This document shows, one piece after another, positions 45,265-53,174 of a DNA stretch of 64,000 nt. Position 1 is the first letter of the stretch. The number at the start of each line of letters is the position of its first letter. A program made the position numbers and the translations under genes. This DNA is from Sva-07 sp963747375 (GTDB lineage Bacteria > Actinomycetota > Acidimicrobiia > Acidimicrobiales > Ilumatobacteraceae): positions 1 to 64,000 of the forward strand of contig CAVVFL010000022.1 of NCBI GenBank assembly GCA_963747375.1. The letters run 5' to 3'. The notes under the pieces were generated by a model. The model saw only the letters and a list, made by a program, of their open reading frames with translations. It had not been told where the DNA came from and made no database searches.

Positions 45265-45797
45265 ATGGCGTCGATGAGTTCGCGCTTGCCCATCGTGCTG
45301 CGACCCTGAATGTCGAGTTCCTGTGCCCGGTCGTACAACTCGGCCTTGGTCCACTCATCGAGGACAGCAGGGGTTCCATTGCCCGGATCGACCGCTCTGG
45401 CCGCGTCGTCCAGGAGGGCGACGGCACCGCGCTCGGCGGCCCGACCTGACCGTGTCGTCTGAGCCCGCGCCTGACCGACGGCTTCGTTCGTGTTGCGGCG
45501 TGCCGCCGTGGCGGTCCGGTCGATCGCCGAGCGCGTCTGGCCGACGGAGGTGTTGACGGCGTGGCCCGCGACGGTGGTCACTCGTGAGATCTGGCGGCCG
45601 ACGTCGCGTGCGATGCTGCCGGTCGTGGCGCCGATGCGGTCGGCACCGGCGCGCCCGAGTACGACGGCCTTTCGGGGAATCGGCGGAAGACGACGTTCGA
45701 GGTCGTCCAGCCGTTGGATGACCGACGATTCGAACTCGTCGAACCGGCGCTCGATCTCGGATCGCACATTGCTGGTGTTCTGCTCTGAAAGTGCCAT
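45252..45797 (-). CDS. Hypothetical protein with C-terminal SAP/Rho-N-like domain
   Basis: Intact 181-residue protein starting MALSEQNTSNVRSEIERRFD. The N-terminal third (SSVIQRLDDLERRLPPIP) is coiled-coil-like; the middle is basic and Ala/Arg/Thr-rich with repeated short helices, as in phasin- or apolipoprotein-like segments. The end, WTKAELYDRAQELDIQGRST and MGKRELIDAIHAV, is a Rho N-terminal-like/SAP-type helix-extension-helix that usually binds nucleic acid. This combination is found in small actinobacterial proteins of unknown role. It ends 13 bases inside the convergent AI-2E gene's 3' end. Confidence 0.75.
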   Translation of the reverse strand: MALSEQNTSNVRSEIERRFDEFESSVIQRLDDLERRLPPIPRKAVVLGRAGADRIGATTGSIARDVGRQISRVTTVAGHAVNTSVGQTRSAIDRTATAARRNTNEAVGQARAQTTRSGRAAERGAVALLDDAARAVDPGNGTPAVLDEWTKAELYDRAQELDIQGRSTMGKRELIDAIHAV

Positions 45798-45970
45798 GAC
45801 GGTGGAGTACCCGGGACCGATTCGTCCGAAACCATGGCTCACCGCAGGCGACTCGACGGATCGTCCACACCGAGGGCTGCGGAGCTGAGGTTTGAACGGC
45901 GTGCCGTCGGGCATCCTCGAATCACGCGGGGCACGATCCGCAGTCCCGATCCGACACCTCAGGAGTATTC

Positions 45971-46390
45971 ATGACCGCACCGATTCTCGATCACATTCGC
46001 TCCGTTGCCCACGACGCAGGTGTGGCGACCGGTGCCGTCGTCGCCGATCTGTCCGATGGAGCGGTCGAAGCGTTCCACTCGATCGACGCCGAACGAGTCG
46101 CTGATGTCACGGCACCCTTCGTCGGTGGCGCCATCGGTGCCGCATCGGAGCTGAGACGGCGACTCGACCTCCGCACCGTGCTGATCACTCTGGGAGTGGT
46201 TGCGGCTGCGGGCATCATCGCCGCTGCGATCGTGAGATCCAGGCGCCGACGAGCTCGGACAGCATCGGATCGGGCTTCGACGCGCGTCACACGACAGGAA
46301 CCGCGGAGCGCAGATGTGCAGCGGACGCGACCGGACGACCAAGCGGCGACCACAGACCAGCCGGAGTCGGCCATGGCCGCTCGAGGCTGA
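45971..46390 (+). CDS. Hypothetical single-pass membrane protein
   Basis: Intact 139-residue protein. The soluble N-terminal 60 residues (MTAPILDHIRSVAHDAGVAT, SIDAERVADVTAPFVGGAIG) are followed by one membrane segment, VLITLGVVAAAGIIAAAIVR (about residues 69-88), a burst of Arg (RSRRRRAR) and a hydrophilic Gln/Asp-rich tail. The Arg cluster predicts a cytoplasmic C-terminus. A ribosome site AGGAGT lies 5 bases before the ATG. It is divergent from the SAP-domain gene, 173 bases apart. Family not recognised. Confidence 0.7.
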   Translation: MTAPILDHIRSVAHDAGVATGAVVADLSDGAVEAFHSIDAERVADVTAPFVGGAIGAASELRRRLDLRTVLITLGVVAAAGIIAAAIVRSRRRRARTASDRASTRVTRQEPRSADVQRTRPDDQAATTDQPESAMAARG

Positions 46391-46450
46391 GGCACAGCCG
46401 CGCGATCATCGCTGAACTCGGAGTCGCGCAGATCGATTTCCCCGGTGCGG

Positions 46451-46882
46451 CTATGGCTTCGGTGTCGGGATCACCCCGGCCTGGCGCAGGCCAGCCAGGT
46501 TGTCGACGATGCCGCGCTGGTGTGCCACCTGGCCCGAGTCGTTGAACGTGAGGATGATCATCTCCTCGAATTCGAGTCGCTTGCCGGTTGGGGGTATCGG
46601 ACCCCAGTCGCCGAGCTGCGTCCCGGAGATCCGCAGATGCACGGCGACGGTGTCGTCCTCGGCGACCATGGCGAGGAGTTCCTCGTGGTAGTCCGGCATC
46701 GTCAGAAATGCCCGCTCGACCATCTCGCGGACCGATTCGCGGCCGATTCGCAGCGGTGCGTACGGGCGGTAGTCGGCGACGTAGTCGGGCGCGTACAGCT
46801 CATCGATCACCTCGAACTTTCGTCCGTTCCAGATCTCGTCGAACAGACGGCGGACGACAGCCTTGTTCCTTTCGACGCTCAT
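46451..46882 (-). CDS. SnoaL-like polyketide-cyclase-fold / ester-cyclase family protein
   Basis: Intact 143-residue protein of the SnoaL-like NTF2 fold. MSVERNKAVVRRLFDEIWNG is the typical first helix, followed by VIDELYAPDYVADYRP, a catalytic-type pocket segment, and VAVHLRISGTQLGDWGPIPP with the FEEMIILTFNDSGQVAHQRG strands. The ribosome site GGAGGAG lies just upstream of the ATG at 46882. Such proteins range from cyclases to lactone hydrolases, and substrate cannot be read from the sequence. It is divergent from the 79-residue membrane gene at 47012. Confidence 0.85.
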   Translation of the reverse strand: MSVERNKAVVRRLFDEIWNGRKFEVIDELYAPDYVADYRPYAPLRIGRESVREMVERAFLTMPDYHEELLAMVAEDDTVAVHLRISGTQLGDWGPIPPTGKRLEFEEMIILTFNDSGQVAHQRGIVDNLAGLRQAGVIPTPKP

Positions 46883-46976
46883 CGCTCCTCCAGTGGATGG
46901 TCATCTTCCACGCGCGCGTTGCTCATTGCAACGGAATTCTGCGCGTCGCCGCAGGTCGGAGGAGTGAGCGTGCTGA

Positions 46977-47018
46977 TGAACCGAGTGGCGAGCTCGGTGG
47001 CACAACAGGGTATGAGTC
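46977..47018 (+). promoter_or_regulatory. Copy 1 of a repeated promoter-like element before the 79-residue membrane gene
   Basis: TGAACC at 46977-46982, then 11 bases, then TCGGTGGCACA at 46994-47004, and the ATG at 47012. The same blocks at the same spacing precede the ATG at 47313. TGAACC fits the AAC-type -35 box of ECF sigma factors and lies exactly 35 bases before the ATG, while GGCACA sits around -10. This predicts transcription starting at or near the A of the ATG, that is, a leaderless message, which is common in actinobacteria. Confidence 0.6.
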
Positions 47019-47251
47019 CCGAACGTCGCATCGGTCAGTCGGAGTGGTCGACCTACACACGCACCTGGTGGTGGTTCGTCGTCGCCGGTCCCGCCATCAT
47101 CGTCGGCGTCCTCGTCGGTGCCGGCGTCGGGATCGATGCGTGGTTCCTCGGCTTCTTCGCGGTGATCCTCGCATTGCTGTTGATCGCCGTCGGGCTCACG
47201 CTTGGCCTCGCCCACGCGTACTCCCGGCGGGGATCGGTCGCGCGTGCATGA
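47012..47251 (+). CDS. Small two-helix membrane protein under the ECF-type promoter
   Basis: Protein of 79 residues, MSPERRIGQSEWSTYTRTWW, then two hydrophobic segments, WFVVAGPAIIVGVLVGAGVG and FLGFFAVILALLLIAVGLTL, and a basic tail. The open frame continues upstream through unrelated sequence, so the start was chosen at 47012 because the repeated promoter-like element places an ATG there at the same distance as in the sigma gene. No Shine-Dalgarno sequence is needed for a leaderless message. Possibly a membrane sensor or target of the sigma/anti-sigma pair that follows, by context only. Confidence 0.55.
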   Translation: MSPERRIGQSEWSTYTRTWWWFVVAGPAIIVGVLVGAGVGIDAWFLGFFAVILALLLIAVGLTLGLAHAYSRRGSVARA

Positions 47252-47277
47252 GCGCGTCGCCGTTCAGCGGAATTCTG

Positions 47278-47319
47278 TGAACCAGGGGACGCATTCGGTG
47301 GCACAGTTGGGCATGTCAC
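47278..47319 (+). promoter_or_regulatory. Copy 2 of the promoter-like element, before the ECF sigma gene
   Basis: TGAACC at 47278-47283 and TCGGTGGCACA at 47295-47305, with the ATG at 47313: the spacing (17 and 35 bases) is identical to copy 1. Between the blocks the two copies share further scattered bases, including GGG and AT just before or at the start codon. ECF sigma factors often control their own operon, so the simplest idea is that this sigma factor recognises both copies. Confidence 0.6.
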
Positions 47320-47855
47320 GGGGGTGTCCGGACGGACGAAGCGATGCCGAACTCGTCGCCGCTGTCGTCGATCGCGACCGCGGAGCCCTCGAAGAGTTGT
47401 ACCTCCGACACGAGCCGTGGCTGTCGATCCGACTGGCCTATCGCTGCTCCGACCGGTCGTTCGTGGAGGAGGCGGTGCAGGACACCTTCGTCGCGGTGTG
47501 GGGATCAGCCGACAGCTACCACGCAACCGGGCCGGTCGCAGCGTGGATCTGGGGCATCGGCATTCGACGGCTCCTGCATGTGATGCGACCGCGCAAGTCG
47601 CTGCGCGAGCGGCTCATGGCTCAGCGGTCGCCGGATCTGCTGTCGGCCGAGGACGAACTGCTCGTCGGTGTCGAGCACGGTGATGTCGGTTTGGCGCTCG
47701 GGCGGTTGTCGCCCGAGTTGCGGATGGTGGTGCAGGCCACCGTGCTCGACGGGCTCAGCTGCCAGGAGGCAGGCCGGCTGCTCGGCATCCCATCGGGCAC
47801 GGTCAAGACACGGATGATGCGGGCGAAACGAGAGATGCGGGAGGCATTGATATGA
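47313..47855 (+). CDS. ECF sigma factor
   Basis: Sigma factor of 180 residues from the ATG at 47313, MSRGCPDGRSDAELVAAVVD. Region 2 is RDRGALEELYLRHEPWLSIR with FVEEAVQDTFVAVWGSADSY; region 4 is ALGRLSPELRMVVQATVLDG followed by LSCQEAGRLLGIPSGTVKTR, the -35-reading helix-turn-helix. Earlier in-frame starts (for example GTG at 47277) would give a longer N-terminus, but the repeated element favours 47313. The TGA overlaps the ATG of the zinc-finger anti-sigma gene (ATGA), so the pair is cotranslated. Confidence 0.9.
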   Translation: MSRGCPDGRSDAELVAAVVDRDRGALEELYLRHEPWLSIRLAYRCSDRSFVEEAVQDTFVAVWGSADSYHATGPVAAWIWGIGIRRLLHVMRPRKSLRERLMAQRSPDLLSAEDELLVGVEHGDVGLALGRLSPELRMVVQATVLDGLSCQEAGRLLGIPSGTVKTRMMRAKREMREALI

Positions 47856-48694
47856 CGGCCGTCGACGAGTGGCACGTGAGTGACCACGAACTCGAGCGCT
47901 ATGCGAACCACACGATTCCCACGTTCGCTCGGGCGTCGGTGGAATCACATCTCCTCGAGTGTGATCGGTGCCGATCGACACTGACGCTGGTGCATGCACC
48001 CCCGGTACGCACGCGTGCCGCCGACGAGATGTGGTCGCGGATCGCCGACCGCATCGACGTGACCGGTCGCCCGTTGCGTTCGTCGACCACTGCATTGCAG
48101 GTGTCGACCTCGAGTCCACTGCTGATCCTGGCCACGCTCGCGGTCGCGCTCGGGGTGATCATCAGCGTCGCCATCGCAGCGGCGGCAGCTCCGCGGGCGT
48201 CGTTGCCGCTGTTCGTGATGCTGGCGCCGTTGGCGCCGGTCGTCGGAGCGGTGTTGGCGTTCCAGACCGGGATCGACCCGGCCGGGCAGCTCGCGCGGGC
48301 GACGCCGCTCGCGTCGGGGCGGCTGCCCTTCATCCGAGCCCTGCTGTCGTGCGGCGCAGCGCTCGTCGCAGTCGCGATCTCCAGCATGTTCGTCCCCGTC
48401 GGGCTCGACGACGTCGCTGTCTGGCTGCTTCCGGGCCTCGCGCTGACCGCGCTGGTGGTGGCAATCTCGACCTGGATCGATCCGAGTCGCGTCGCGTTGG
48501 GCCTGGTGGCAGGATGGGCGGTCGCCGTGTCGGTGTGGTCATGGGGGCCGAGATCGCGCAGCGTTCGGCTCGATCTGGGTGACTTCGCAGCCGAGCAACG
48601 CACGGTGCAACTGGCGCTCATCGCCGTCACCCTGTGTTCGGCCGCGGTTGCCTTCGTGCGTCGCAACGAACTCCCTGTCTGGAGGTCACGATGA
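47852..48694 (+). CDS. Zinc-finger anti-sigma factor with multi-pass membrane domain
   Basis: Intact 280-residue protein. The cytoplasmic N-terminus holds a zinc-associated anti-sigma motif, His33-x3-Cys37-x2-Cys40 in VESHLLECDRCRSTL. A linker to about residue 85 is followed by some six membrane segments, for example SPLLILATLAVALGVIISVA (about 90-109), LFVMLAPLAPVVGAVLAF and VALGLVAGWAVAVSVWSW. Typical anti-sigma factors of this type cross the membrane once; six segments is more than usual and could let it sense or work with the ABC permeases encoded next. Coupled by ATGA overlaps to the sigma gene and to the ABC ATPase gene. Confidence 0.85.
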   Translation: MTAVDEWHVSDHELERYANHTIPTFARASVESHLLECDRCRSTLTLVHAPPVRTRAADEMWSRIADRIDVTGRPLRSSTTALQVSTSSPLLILATLAVALGVIISVAIAAAAAPRASLPLFVMLAPLAPVVGAVLAFQTGIDPAGQLARATPLASGRLPFIRALLSCGAALVAVAISSMFVPVGLDDVAVWLLPGLALTALVVAISTWIDPSRVALGLVAGWAVAVSVWSWGPRSRSVRLDLGDFAAEQRTVQLALIAVTLCSAAVAFVRRNELPVWRSR

Positions 48695-49551
48695 GTGCTG
48701 CAGCGGTGATCGAGCTGACGTCGTTGTCGAAGCGATATGGGGCGACCCCGGCGGTCGACGATCTCGACTGGTCGGGTGGGCGAGGGGTGATCGGCCTGCT
48801 CGGTCCGAACGGCGCCGGCAAGAGCACCTTGTTGCGCATGCTCGCCACGGTGCTCGCTCAGGACAGCGGTGCGATCCGTGTTTTCGGCCTCGACCCTGCC
48901 GTGGCCGACGAACGCCTGGCGATCCGTCGGCGGCTCGGCTACCTCCCACAGGAAGCCGGCCTGTACCGCAACTTCACCGCGTACGACCTCGTCGACTACG
49001 TCGCCGTGCTCAAGGAGATCACCGACCGAACCACCCGGCGCGACGAAGTGCGCCGAGTGCTCGCGGATGTCGGCCTGACCGACGACATGCATCGACGGAT
49101 CCGCACGCTGTCGGGCGGCATGCAGCGTCGGGTGGCACTCGCGGCAGCGCTGCTCGGGCACCCCGACCTGCTCGTGCTCGACGAACCGTCCGCCGGGCTC
49201 GACCCCGACCAACGGCTTCGCCTGCGAACGGTGTTGTCGGAGGTCGGCCAGCGCGCCACCGTGTTGCTGTCGACCCACCAGACCGACGAAGTCGCAGCGT
49301 TCTGTCAGCGGGTACTCGTGCTCGACCGGGGCCGACTGCTCTTCGATGGTGCACCTCGTGACCTTGCGAGCCGGGCGACCGATCGGGTGTGGATCAGTGA
49401 CGCGGCCCATGCAGGGGCACTGCGATCGTGGGTCACCGGCGACGGCGACATTCGCAACATCGGGGTGCCGCCGCCCGGTGCCTCGGTGGTCGAGCCGACA
49501 CTCGACGACGGGTACCTGCTGGTCGCGACCGAGCAAGGAGCTCGGATATGA
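48691..49551 (+). CDS. ABC transporter ATP-binding protein
   Basis: Intact 286-residue ATPase of the ABC-2/drug-exporter type. Walker A is LLGPNGAGKSTLL (about residues 35-47), the Q-loop is in RRLGYLPQEAGLYRNFTAYD, the signature is TLSGGMQRRVALAAALLG (about 136-153) and Walker B with catalytic Glu is DLLVLDEPSAGLDPDQ. The H-loop His is in TVLLSTHQTDEV. The C-terminal 60 residues form an extra domain seen in exporters of this group. It is coupled by ATGA overlaps to the anti-sigma gene and to the permease gene. Confidence 0.93.
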   Translation: MSAAAVIELTSLSKRYGATPAVDDLDWSGGRGVIGLLGPNGAGKSTLLRMLATVLAQDSGAIRVFGLDPAVADERLAIRRRLGYLPQEAGLYRNFTAYDLVDYVAVLKEITDRTTRRDEVRRVLADVGLTDDMHRRIRTLSGGMQRRVALAAALLGHPDLLVLDEPSAGLDPDQRLRLRTVLSEVGQRATVLLSTHQTDEVAAFCQRVLVLDRGRLLFDGAPRDLASRATDRVWISDAAHAGALRSWVTGDGDIRNIGVPPPGASVVEPTLDDGYLLVATEQGARI

Positions 49552-50393
49552 CGATCGTGTTCGACCCGCTGACCTCGGAGACTCCGTCGGTCGGCCGCTC
49601 CGCGATCGTCGAACTCGCGCGAATCGAATCCTTCCGGATGCTGAGACGGGCGTCGATCTGGATCGGACTCGCCCTGTCAGTGCTGCTCGCGGTGACCGAG
49701 GCGCGCAGCGTGGAGGACTGGTCGGCGCAGAAGTACCAAGCGCTCGTCCCGATGTCGGTGTTCCCGCTGGCGATGGGGACCTATGTGGCCGGTGTGCGTT
49801 CGGGCAACCGCGACCGTTCGCACCACCGGCCGGCGCTCGCCGAGGAGGCGCCACTCGACGGCGACGCGCGAGCGTGGGCCCGACAGGCGAGCCTGATCGT
49901 TCCGGTCCTGATGGCAGTCGCGTTGATGATCGTCATCGGTGTTGCCAGCCGGATCGAGGGTGGGTTCTGGATCGGGGAGGGACGGTTGCGGACCTATTCG
50001 GCCGTGCACTCGGTGTTCGAGTTGGCGCAGCCGGCGCTCGCCGTCGGTCTGGTCGGAGCGGCGGGCGTCGCCATGGGGCGCGCCGTGCGGCGGTCGGGTC
50101 CGGCGCTCGTGGTCGGTGTGGTGCTGTTGTTCTTCGCCGTGGGTGTGTACTGGTTGTGGAACGGCCCTGTCGTCTACACCACGGCGCTGCTGCAGGTGCA
50201 ACCGATGGGTTTCGATCGCAGGGAGGTCATCCACACACCCACCGTGATTCTCCATGACCTGTATCTGTTGGGGCTTGCGACGCTGTTCGTCGGTCTGTCG
50301 CTGCGGACGAGCCCGCGTGGCCGCCTCGTGGCTGCGGGCGGAGCGGTCGCTGCCGTCGCGGTCGTCGCCCAACTCGCCGTGTCACCGTTCTGA
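49548..50393 (+). CDS. ABC-2-type permease-like membrane protein
   Basis: Intact 281-residue protein with a cytoplasmic N-terminus and about six hydrophobic segments, including ASIWIGLALSVLLAVTEA (about 36-53), LIVPVLMAVALMIVIGVASR, AVGLVGAAGVAMGRAV and ALVVGVVLLFFAVGVYWLWN. The stop-start overlap with the ATPase gene (ATGA) makes it the partner membrane subunit. It does not show a clear ABC-2 family motif, so the class is assigned by position. Six segments suit a half-transporter forming a dimer or pairing with the next gene. Confidence 0.75.
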   Translation: MTIVFDPLTSETPSVGRSAIVELARIESFRMLRRASIWIGLALSVLLAVTEARSVEDWSAQKYQALVPMSVFPLAMGTYVAGVRSGNRDRSHHRPALAEEAPLDGDARAWARQASLIVPVLMAVALMIVIGVASRIEGGFWIGEGRLRTYSAVHSVFELAQPALAVGLVGAAGVAMGRAVRRSGPALVVGVVLLFFAVGVYWLWNGPVVYTTALLQVQPMGFDRREVIHTPTVILHDLYLLGLATLFVGLSLRTSPRGRLVAAGGAVAAVAVVAQLAVSPF

Positions 50394-50400
50394 GGCCCAC

Positions 50401-50997
50401 ATGATCCGCGCCGACGTCGCCGTCGAGTCATGGCGACCGACCCTGCTCGCCACCCCGTGGCGTCCGCTGCTCGCCATCACCTCGGGCCTGATCATGGTTG
50501 CCGTCGTCACCAGTTGGCGAAGCGCGCAGGCCTCCGATTTGATGACGGTCGCCGGCGCCGGGGCCCTCGCCGGCGGCGTCGCTCTCGGCTTGGACGACGA
50601 GGCGAACACGATGCTCCGTTCGTCGCCGACGGGCGCGCTGACCCGTCTCGGTCATCGGCTCGCAGTCCTCGTGCCGGCGTTGCTGGTTGCCACAGCGTCA
50701 CTCGTCGTCGTTGATCGGCTCCTCTTCGATCAGCGGTCGACCCAGCCGTCAGCGGTGGCACTTGCGGCGCTCGTCGCGGCGGGAATCGCCGTCGAGGTGT
50801 GGTGGAGCCGCCGCCGGCACGAGACCGCCGCCGAGGGTGCTGCCATCGCCGTGATGGCGTGGGCACTCGCCGGATCAGTGATTCCCGACGTGTGGCTCGT
50901 CCACCGGTTCGCCGAGGCCTGGCACGCCGACGCCCCCTGGGTGCTCGGGGTGTCGATCGTGCTCGTGGTTGCCGGCGCCTGCGGTCGGGGAGCCTGA
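50401..50997 (+). CDS. Second ABC permease-like membrane protein
   Basis: Intact 198-residue protein with about six short hydrophobic segments, for example LLAITSGLIMVAVVTSW (about 24-40), VAGAGALAGGVALGL, LAVLVPALLVATASLVVVDR and a last one, WVLGVSIVLVVAGACG. It begins 8 bases after the first permease stop and is the last gene of the sigma/anti-sigma/ABC operon. It may be the second membrane subunit of the exporter. No sequence family recognised. Confidence 0.65.
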   Translation: MIRADVAVESWRPTLLATPWRPLLAITSGLIMVAVVTSWRSAQASDLMTVAGAGALAGGVALGLDDEANTMLRSSPTGALTRLGHRLAVLVPALLVATASLVVVDRLLFDQRSTQPSAVALAALVAAGIAVEVWWSRRRHETAAEGAAIAVMAWALAGSVIPDVWLVHRFAEAWHADAPWVLGVSIVLVVAGACGRGA

Positions 50998-51270
50998 CGT
51001 ATCGACAGGAGAACGCCCGTCGATCGGTTCGATCTCGATGAAGATGCATTCACCGGGACAGTCCAAGGCTGCGTCGACGACCTGCTGTTCGAGCTTGCCG
51101 GGCACGGCGACGGTGCTGTGGCGACCGCCCGGATCGTTGCCGATCGATTTCGACGACGGGTCGCGCACGTAGGAGATCCCGTCGTCGAGCAGGATGAAGA
51201 CGTCGGGACAGTGATCGGTGCACAATCCGTCACCGGTGCACAGATCCTGATCGATCCACACCTGAATCAC
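50875..51270 (-). CDS. [3Fe-4S]-type ferredoxin with odd C-terminal extension
   Basis: P450-type ferredoxin. From the GTG at 51270 it reads MIQVWIDQDLCTGDGLCTDH with CxxDxxCxxxC and later ALDCPGECIFIEIEPIDG with the final CP. Asp in place of the second cluster Cys is the signature of [3Fe-4S] ferredoxins that feed electrons to actinobacterial P450s. The ferredoxin fold ends near residue 85. The remaining 45 residues overlap the convergent permease gene by 123 bases and look non-coding (His/Gly/Pro-rich), so an indel near 51000 may have removed the real stop. The P450 gene is two genes upstream on the same strand. Confidence 0.8.
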   Translation of the reverse strand: MIQVWIDQDLCTGDGLCTDHCPDVFILLDDGISYVRDPSSKSIGNDPGGRHSTVAVPGKLEQQVVDAALDCPGECIFIEIEPIDGRSPVDTSGSPTAGAGNHEHDRHPEHPGGVGVPGLGEPVDEPHVGNH

Positions 51271-51289
51271 GCCGAACCCTCCGCTGCTC

Positions 51290-51781
51290 TCACGACAGCG
51301 TTCGGATGAACAACGTCCGGGCGGCCTCGTCGAAACGAGGGTGGGTGGGTTCGACCACGATCGTCGAGCTCTCCGGAAGCAGGGTGCAGGTGATCCAGAA
51401 GTCGTGGTGCGCACGCGTCCGGTAGGCGAGTGCGGCGATCACGACGAACAGGCCGAACGCGGCCAGCCCAGCGGTCGCCGTCACGACACCGATCGCGCCG
51501 AACGTGACACCGGCTGCCAGCGTCGCCAGTGCCGCAGCATCGCGGAACCGCCACATCTTCCAGACTCGTTCGCTGACGGGCAGGGCAACGGTGCACCGCT
51601 GATGTCGAGGCAGGCGACCGGCGACCGGCGCGAAGCCGGGCACACCGAGCAACCACCGTCGCCCCCGCCACTCGGTCGCGGTGACCCGGACCGCTCGCGG
51701 TGTCTCCACGCCCGACAACACGCAGCGCTCCGGATAGATCCCGGCGAGCTGATCAGCAACCCGCAGGACCGACCGTGCCAT
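51290..51781 (-). CDS. Hypothetical two-helix membrane protein between P450 and ferredoxin
   Basis: About 163 residues from the ATG at 51781 (another ATG at 51787 is in frame). The N-terminal 80 residues are soluble, with Arg/Cys-containing strands (GIYPERCVLSGVETPRAVRV), followed by two hydrophobic segments, ALATLAAGVTFGAIGVVTAT and LAAFGLFVVIAALAYRTRAH. It ends HPRFDEAARTLFIRTLS. It overlaps the 3' end of the P450 gene by 29 bases and is followed by the ferredoxin gene, so the three are likely cotranscribed. Family not recognised. Confidence 0.65.
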   Translation of the reverse strand: MARSVLRVADQLAGIYPERCVLSGVETPRAVRVTATEWRGRRWLLGVPGFAPVAGRLPRHQRCTVALPVSERVWKMWRFRDAAALATLAAGVTFGAIGVVTATAGLAAFGLFVVIAALAYRTRAHHDFWITCTLLPESSTIVVEPTHPRFDEAARTLFIRTLS

Positions 51782-53168
51782 GTTCACCCTCGCTCGGGAC
51801 CGATGTATCGGGGTCGCCCCGACGATTGACGTGCATCGGCGCGCCGCCGGTCGGCCGATTGACGACCATGCCGACGGGGGCCGGGATCTCGGAGGAGACG
51901 GCGGTGATGTCGAGGCGTTGGGCGAGTCGGGCCACGATCAACGTGAGTTCCATCTGGGCCAGCGCGAATCCGATGCAGTTGCGGGCGCCTCGACCGAACG
52001 GCACCCAGGCCATGTCGGCCAGTGCTCGTTGATCGTCGTCGAGGTCGGCGAATCGATCGGGGTCGAACCGCAGCGGATCCGGCCAGGCAGCGGGGTTGCG
52101 ACCCGCGAGGTGCGCGGACCACAGGATCAGCGTGCCCTTCGGAATGAGATAGCCGCCGACGGTCACGTCGGTCGCTGCCTCGCGAGGGCTCAACACTCCG
52201 GCCGGATGCAGCCGGACGGTTTCACGCATGACCCGGTTCGCGAGGTCGAGCTGGGCCAGCGTGCCCGCGTCCGGCGTCGCAGTCATGTCGGCGGGCGATC
52301 CGAGCACTCGGTCGGCCTCAGAGTGAAGGCGATCCCAGAGTCCGGGCACGAGCGTGGCCCGAATCAACATCCAGGCCAGCGAGGCCGATGTCGTGTCGTA
52401 GCCGGCGCCGATCAGCGTGGCGACCTGGTCGCGGATCTCCGCGTCGTCGAGTGACCCGTCGGCGATCAGCGTTTCGAGGATGTCGAGTGGGTCGCCGGTC
52501 GGGTTCGCCCGCCGGTACGCGATCTCCGCATCGATGATCACGTCGAGCGCCTGGCGGTCGGCACGCACTCGCGCCCGAGCAGTGTGTGGAAACGGATGGG
52601 GAAACTGGCGGAACGCGGACGACTCCAAGTAGTCCTGTGGTCGTTGGAAGAGGTCACCGATCTCGTCGCAACGCTGGCTCATCCGCTCCCCGAACAACGA
52701 TCGCACCACGATCTGCAGCACGAGCGCCCGACCCACCGGATACATGTCGATGGCTGCCCCCGGCTCGAGTCGCTCCGCCAACCGGTCGATGGCCGCATCC
52801 GTCTGTTCGACGATCATCGGGATCCACCCGCTGAGTCGTCGCCGGCTGAACGCAGTCTGGACCGAGGATCGCCGTCGGCGGTGGTCGTCGCCGTCCGACA
52901 CGATCATCGAATGCTTGCCGACCACGAAGCCGAGCACGTTGAACTTGTGGTTCCACCGGAAGGAGTTGTTGGGCATGGCGAAGAGTTCCCGCAACGCCGC
53001 CGGATCGCCGACGATCGCCATGCGCACCGGCCCGGCACCGAGCCCGCAGACCGGGCCGTACTGCTCACTGAGATCGTCGAGGACGACGTGCGGGGTCCGG
53101 AAGATGCGCCGGAGGTGTCCGGGTTGATCACGCCACGGAGGGTGGGGGAGGGGTTGGGGTTCGCTCAT
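51753..53168 (-). CDS. Cytochrome P450
   Basis: Intact 471-residue P450 monooxygenase. The haem-binding loop FGRGARNCIGFALAQMEL has the thiolate Cys at about residue 398. The I-helix oxygen-activation motif is IGAGYDTTSASLAW, and the K-helix ExxR is in MRETVRLHPAGVLSPREA. These features, and the length, are closer to long-chain or eukaryote-like P450s (CYP102/CYP4-like layout) than to the 400-residue CYP1xx type at 59467 and 60817. The ferredoxin gene downstream is the probable redox partner. The ATG at 53168 is 7 bases from the stop of the membrane gene at 53175 on the same strand. Substrate unknown. Confidence 0.93.
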   Translation of the reverse strand: MSEPQPLPHPPWRDQPGHLRRIFRTPHVVLDDLSEQYGPVCGLGAGPVRMAIVGDPAALRELFAMPNNSFRWNHKFNVLGFVVGKHSMIVSDGDDHRRRRSSVQTAFSRRRLSGWIPMIVEQTDAAIDRLAERLEPGAAIDMYPVGRALVLQIVVRSLFGERMSQRCDEIGDLFQRPQDYLESSAFRQFPHPFPHTARARVRADRQALDVIIDAEIAYRRANPTGDPLDILETLIADGSLDDAEIRDQVATLIGAGYDTTSASLAWMLIRATLVPGLWDRLHSEADRVLGSPADMTATPDAGTLAQLDLANRVMRETVRLHPAGVLSPREAATDVTVGGYLIPKGTLILWSAHLAGRNPAAWPDPLRFDPDRFADLDDDQRALADMAWVPFGRGARNCIGFALAQMELTLIVARLAQRLDITAVSSEIPAPVGMVVNRPTGGAPMHVNRRGDPDTSVPSEGEHGTVGPAGC

Positions 53169-53174
53169 GGGTGC

